9,274 nt of DNA. It comes from an uncultured Coriobacteriaceae bacterium (lineage in GTDB: Bacteria; Actinomycetota; Coriobacteriia; Coriobacteriales; Eggerthellaceae). Every line of letters starts with the position of its first letter. The stretch's first letter is position 1. Both the position numbers and the translations under genes were made by a program. A model generated the notes under the pieces. That model was not told where the DNA came from. It saw only the letters and a list, made by a program, of their open reading frames with translations, and did no database searches. The stretch spans positions 1 to 9,274 of the forward strand of contig UQDJ01000057.1 in NCBI GenBank assembly GCA_900539675.1. The letters are read 5' to 3'. Shown here piece by piece: positions 6,801 through 9,274 of this stretch.

Positions 6801-8574
6801 CCAGGTTCAAGAAATTCTGGAAGGCTCCGGCAAAATCTACACGGTCTTAAAAATCGATGAAGTTTCCAACTTAGGTGCTGCTCGTATTCGCGTTCGTTCG
6901 CTTTTGGCTGCCTTGAAAGATCAAACGGACCAGCGCGCTGAAAAGAACGACAGTTTTGTGGGCGGATGTCCCGTCATGGAATTCGATAGGGATAAGCTTG
7001 AAGCCGATGTCCGTGCTCGAGAAGAGGCAATCAACAAAAAGACTGGCAAGCGCGAGGCAGAAGCTGGCGCAGTGGTGGCCGCCGAAATTGCTGAAGAGAC
7101 AGCAAAAGACGTGAATACCAAGGATTTGATGCTGACGCCTGAAGAAGAGCAGGCGCTCAAGGATGCCCTGAAGGATAATCATGAGCTTAAAGCCGAATCC
7201 ACAGCATTCCCAAAGGTACAATTCACCAAGGAAATGAAGGATGCCGGCTACACTATTTTGTGTCCCCAGATGGCACCTATCCACTTTGAGTTATTACTGC
7301 CTATCTTTAATGCGAATGGGTATAACTTCGAATTGTTGCCTGCAGTTGACCATGGTGCAGTTGACGCTGGTTTGAAATACGTCAACAACGATATTTGTTA
7401 TCCATCTATCTTGGTAACAGGCCAGATTATGGAAGCGGTGCTTTCGGGCCGTTATGACACGGATAAGTTAGCCGTTATCATCACTCAGACAGGTGGCGGT
7501 TGCCGTGCTACGAACTACATTTCACTTATTCGTAAGGCTTTAAAGGCTGCTGGTTTAGGCCATATTCCTGTCATCTCACTTTCCTTTAAGAAGTTGGATG
7601 AATCTAATCCTGGTTTTAAGCTGACAGCAAGCATGTTGTACAACGCCATCTTTGCTCTGTTCTACGGCGATTTGCTGATGCAATGCCTGTATCGCACCCG
7701 TCCGTATGAAATCGAACCGGGTGCTGCCAAGAATCTGTTCGATTACTGGATGGCTAAGTGTAAGGCACAAGTCTACGAGGGTGAAAAGTTTGGTCGATAC
7801 AAAAAGACCGTACGCGCTATTGTGGATGACTTTGATAATTTGCCACTTCAGGGTGAAGGCACTAAACCACGTGTCGGTGTGGTAGGCGAAATTCTGGTTA
7901 AATTCCACCCAACAGCCAACAACCAGGTGGTCGATGTTATCGAATCGGAAGGTTGCGAAGCGGTTGTTCCCGGTCTGGTAGATTTCTTCTTGTTTGGTAT
8001 TGCCGGCTCTATCTTCCAGCAGGAAGGTGTGGGCAAATCAAAGAAGGGTGCCATGGGTGCTCGTGCGGCTTTGGCTGCAATAGATAAGTTGCGCAAACCT
8101 ATGAACGACGCCCTAGAAGAATCAGTCCGTTTTGAGCCGCCCACGAATATATATACCTTGGCAAGCTACGCAAAAGAAATTCTATCGCTATGTAATTCCA
8201 TGGGCGAAGGTTGGCTTTTAACGGCAGAAATGTGTGAGCTTATCCGTTCGGGAGCACCAAATATTGTGTGTGCTCAACCGTTTGCTTGTTTGCCTAACCA
8301 TGTTGTTGGCAAGGCCGTCATCAAGGAGCTCCGTCGTCGTTACAAGGGAACCAATATTGTTGCTGTTGACTACGACCCCGGTGCATCTGAAGTTAACCAG
8401 CTCAATCGTATCAAGCTGATGATTTCGGTTGCCAAGGCAAACTTAGCTGAACAGCGACAGGAAGAAGCATTGCGTCAACCCCATGAACTACCAACGCGTG
8501 ATTCGTGTGATGGCAGTTGTGGGTGCGCGGTATTCAACACCGAAGACGAAGTGGTAGAAAAGATCATCAACTAA
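3862..8574 (+). CDS. Fused 2-hydroxyacyl-CoA dehydratase-like protein with two activase (BadF/HgdC-type) domains
   Basis: The product is a 1570-residue probably cytosolic protein. Activase domain 1 (about 12-265) has GIDVGSTTVKV (14-24), ELGGEDAK (108-115), Cys131 in NGTCAGGTG and Cys170 in SRCGVFAKTD. Activase domain 2 (about 328-592) repeats this with GIDAGSTTFKS (330-340), DIGGQDMK (434-441), Cys459 in NEACSSGCG and Cys498 in SRCTVF. Next come a four-cysteine module (C627, C630, C634, C659), a first DUF2229/dehydratase-like module (about 699-1018, with SVCYPAKLSHG and SFGCGLDA), a charged linker (about 1042-1118) and a second dehydratase-like module (about 1128-1535, with NDICYPS and TGGGCRATNY). 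A cysteine-rich tail, CDGSCGC, follows (1549-1555). In known systems activases hydrolyse ATP to drive one electron onto an iron-sulfur dehydratase. This fused family is common in anaerobes, but its substrate is not established; double-cubane-cluster reductases are related alternatives. It is the second gene of the tetR operon. No frameshift is visible. Confidence 0.88.
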   Translation: MVADQTSATRLHLGIDVGSTTVKVAVLDNNDQIVFSVYRRHHADVRATVLEVLREAAAQFPDQKMTVAITGSGGLLLSQWLNLEFVQEVIASKTAVETFIPKTDVAIELGGEDAKIIYFDNGIEQRMNGTCAGGTGAFIDQMASLLDTDASGLNELAKHHTVLYPIASRCGVFAKTDVQPLLNEGAKKEDIAASIFQAVVTQTISGLACGRPIRGYVAFLGGPLQYLPELRKRFYETLNLDKEHIIVPDNAHLFVASGCAIAGAENSKPELLNDIVDRLKNLGDIQGSEVVRLPPLFANEEEYHEFKQRHDKEKVKRRDLATYEGNAYLGIDAGSTTFKSALIAEDGSLLWNTYTNNKGDVLGCAKRAVSELYKDLPVDAETGRPKVTIGHVTVTGYGEALLLEALRVDSGEIETVAHLRGAEEMLPGVEFILDIGGQDMKCLRVKDGVIDHIMLNEACSSGCGSFIESFAAGLNLSVSEFAQSAISAKHPVDLGSRCTVFMNSRVKQAQKEGATVGDIAAGLAISVIKNALFKVIKIRDPHEVGKKVIVQGGTFLNDAVLRAFEQLAETNAVRPDIAGNMGAYGAALLARDRAHDAEARSGAPAHTTMLGVQALEDLQPTHRNVRCKACSNHCLLTINDFGKDEITGKHRRFITGNRCEKGAGLAQEAAQVPNLFEYKTHRLFDHYKPLTKEQATRSTVGIPRALNMYENYPFWFTFFTKLGFRVVLSDPTTKKTYEAGIESMPSESVCYPAKLSHGHIMNLLEKDIDFIWMPCLKYERGEDETAGNHFNCPIVMSYSEALKLNVDALNETDIQFLNPFVPYHMKDKLKERMYVELVEKHPELMGDSPLPTRDEIDAAVEAAWAEDEQLHEDIHNKGMETLKWIEEHGVHGIVLAGRPYHGDPEINHAIPELLTSFGLAVFTEDSIAHLGQVERPLRTVDQWMYHMRLYRAAKVVTQRDDLDLIQLNSFGCGLDAITTDQVQEILEGSGKIYTVLKIDEVSNLGAARIRVRSLLAALKDQTDQRAEKNDSFVGGCPVMEFDRDKLEADVRAREEAINKKTGKREAEAGAVVAAEIAEETAKDVNTKDLMLTPEEEQALKDALKDNHELKAESTAFPKVQFTKEMKDAGYTILCPQMAPIHFELLLPIFNANGYNFELLPAVDHGAVDAGLKYVNNDICYPSILVTGQIMEAVLSGRYDTDKLAVIITQTGGGCRATNYISLIRKALKAAGLGHIPVISLSFKKLDESNPGFKLTASMLYNAIFALFYGDLLMQCLYRTRPYEIEPGAAKNLFDYWMAKCKAQVYEGEKFGRYKKTVRAIVDDFDNLPLQGEGTKPRVGVVGEILVKFHPTANNQVVDVIESEGCEAVVPGLVDFFLFGIAGSIFQQEGVGKSKKGAMGARAALAAIDKLRKPMNDALEESVRFEPPTNIYTLASYAKEILSLCNSMGEGWLLTAEMCELIRSGAPNIVCAQPFACLPNHVVGKAVIKELRRRYKGTNIVAVDYDPGASEVNQLNRIKLMISVAKANLAEQRQEEALRQPHELPTRDSCDGSCGCAVFNTEDEVVEKIIN

Positions 8575-8608
8575 TCTCTACGATTGAAAGAATTGCTAAA
8601 GGTTTTGA

Positions 8609-9274
8609 GTGGAAGAACTCCTTTTACATATACAGACGCTCTTTAATATCCCCGCCTGGGGTTTGGCAGTCGTAGGTATCCTGGTGTTTGTTGCCGGCTA
8701 CGTGGATGCCATCGCTGGCGGGGGAGGGCTCATATCTCTTCCGGCATATTTAATTGCGGGTTTGCCCACTCATACCGCTATTGCCACTAATAAACTGTCA
8801 TCGGCAATGGGAACTGCTGTATCAACCTGGCATTATGCAAAATCGGGCTTTATTCATCTATCCCTTGCCATACCCGCTATCCTATGCGCTTTTATCGGTT
8901 CGGGTGCTGGATCTAATCTGGTTCTTCTGGTTGATGATTTTGTCCTTAAAATTTTACTGTTGGCAATCCTTCCCCTGACGGCAGTCTATGTGATGCGTTC
9001 CAAACAGCTGACCAACGATGTATCCAGCTCGTATTCCCGTAAGAAAATAACGCTCATCAGTTGTCTTATTGCTCTGGTCATTGGTGCCTATGATGGTTTT
9101 TATGGTCCTGGTACTGGAACGTTTCTCATTCTTACCCTTACGGGAATAGCTCAATTGCGCCTTGATGCTGCGGCGGGTCTTACAAAAGCTATCAATTTAT
9201 CTACCAACGTTGCATCCCTTGTTGTGTTTTTGCTTCACGGGGAAGTGCTTATTTTACTGGGACTTGTCGCAGGC
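8609..9274 (+). CDS. TauE/SafE (TSUP) family membrane transporter, 3' truncated by window edge
   Basis: The first 222 residues are visible, starting at GTG with AAAGG 6 nt upstream. A TGA in the same frame ends exactly at the base before the GTG, so no earlier start is possible. The protein is strongly hydrophobic, with about six membrane spans visible. It shows the TSUP signature early: GYVDAIAGGGGLISLPAYL (about 30-48), then GLPTHTAIATNKLSSAMGT (about 51-69). The second repeat appears as GAYDGFYGPGTGTFLIL (about 159-175) followed by AAAGLTKAINLSTNVASL. The family exports or imports organic anions such as sulfite, sulfoacetate or taurine-related sulfonates; the substrate here is unknown. Only 34 nt without a terminator separate it from the giant dehydratase gene, so it is probably the third gene of that operon. 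The C-terminal end lies beyond the window. Confidence 0.88.
   Translation, partial: MEELLLHIQTLFNIPAWGLAVVGILVFVAGYVDAIAGGGGLISLPAYLIAGLPTHTAIATNKLSSAMGTAVSTWHYAKSGFIHLSLAIPAILCAFIGSGAGSNLVLLVDDFVLKILLLAILPLTAVYVMRSKQLTNDVSSSYSRKKITLISCLIALVIGAYDGFYGPGTGTFLILTLTGIAQLRLDAAAGLTKAINLSTNVASLVVFLLHGEVLILLGLVAG

Noticed and set aside
8754..8978. Open frame of 74 codons on the plus strand inside the transporter gene
   Set aside because: It is in another frame of the TSUP coding region, which has a clear family signature and a ribosome binding site at its GTG start.
1..9274. CRISPR arrays, insertion sequences, phage or defence genes
   Set aside because: No regularly spaced repeats, transposase, integrase or nuclease-type reading frames were seen on either strand.

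Overview
The window looks like a piece of an anaerobic bacterial chromosome of moderate GC (high 40s percent by eye). The best guess is a Coriobacteriia-type actinobacterium or a related anaerobe. This rests on gene content: NAD-dependent ligase, TlyA, a UPF0210 protein and a very large fused acyl-CoA dehydratase/activase-like protein. There is no marker gene, so the taxonomy is weak. The first 14 bases match the end of the Illumina read-1 adapter, so the left edge is probably a contig end carrying untrimmed adapter.

Layout. Bases 15-473 hold the C-terminal end of ligA (helix-hairpin-helix plus BRCT), followed 14 nt later by tlyA (488-1222), a ribosomal RNA 2'-O-methyltransferase. A strong inverted repeat overlaps the tlyA stop codon. 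Convergent to it on the minus strand is a UPF0210/DUF711 'PFL family' gene (2673-1309). A 442-nt divergent intergenic region (2674-3115) holds three separate inverted repeats but no gene I can support. On the plus strand follows an apparent operon: a TetR-family regulator (3116-3850), a 1570-residue dehydratase/activase-like protein (3862-8574) and the start of a TauE/SafE (TSUP) membrane transporter with a GTG start (8609 to the window edge).

How the genes may work together. The regulator and the giant protein are 11 nt apart, with the giant gene's Shine-Dalgarno sequence overlapping the regulator's stop codon, so co-expression is very likely. The giant protein packs two ATPase activase domains, a four-cysteine linker module and two dehydratase-like modules into one chain. 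In studied 2-hydroxyacyl-CoA dehydratases these parts are separate subunits. The two activase domains each keep the two cysteines that in a classical activase dimer jointly hold one [4Fe-4S] cluster. A single chain could therefore form a pseudo-dimer that uses ATP to push a low-potential electron onto the dehydratase-like half. The substrate cannot be read from the sequence. The adjacent TSUP transporter hints at an organic sulfonate, sulfur or organic-acid compound, but this is inference only. This operon is the most interesting part of the window; the remainder is ordinary housekeeping sequence.
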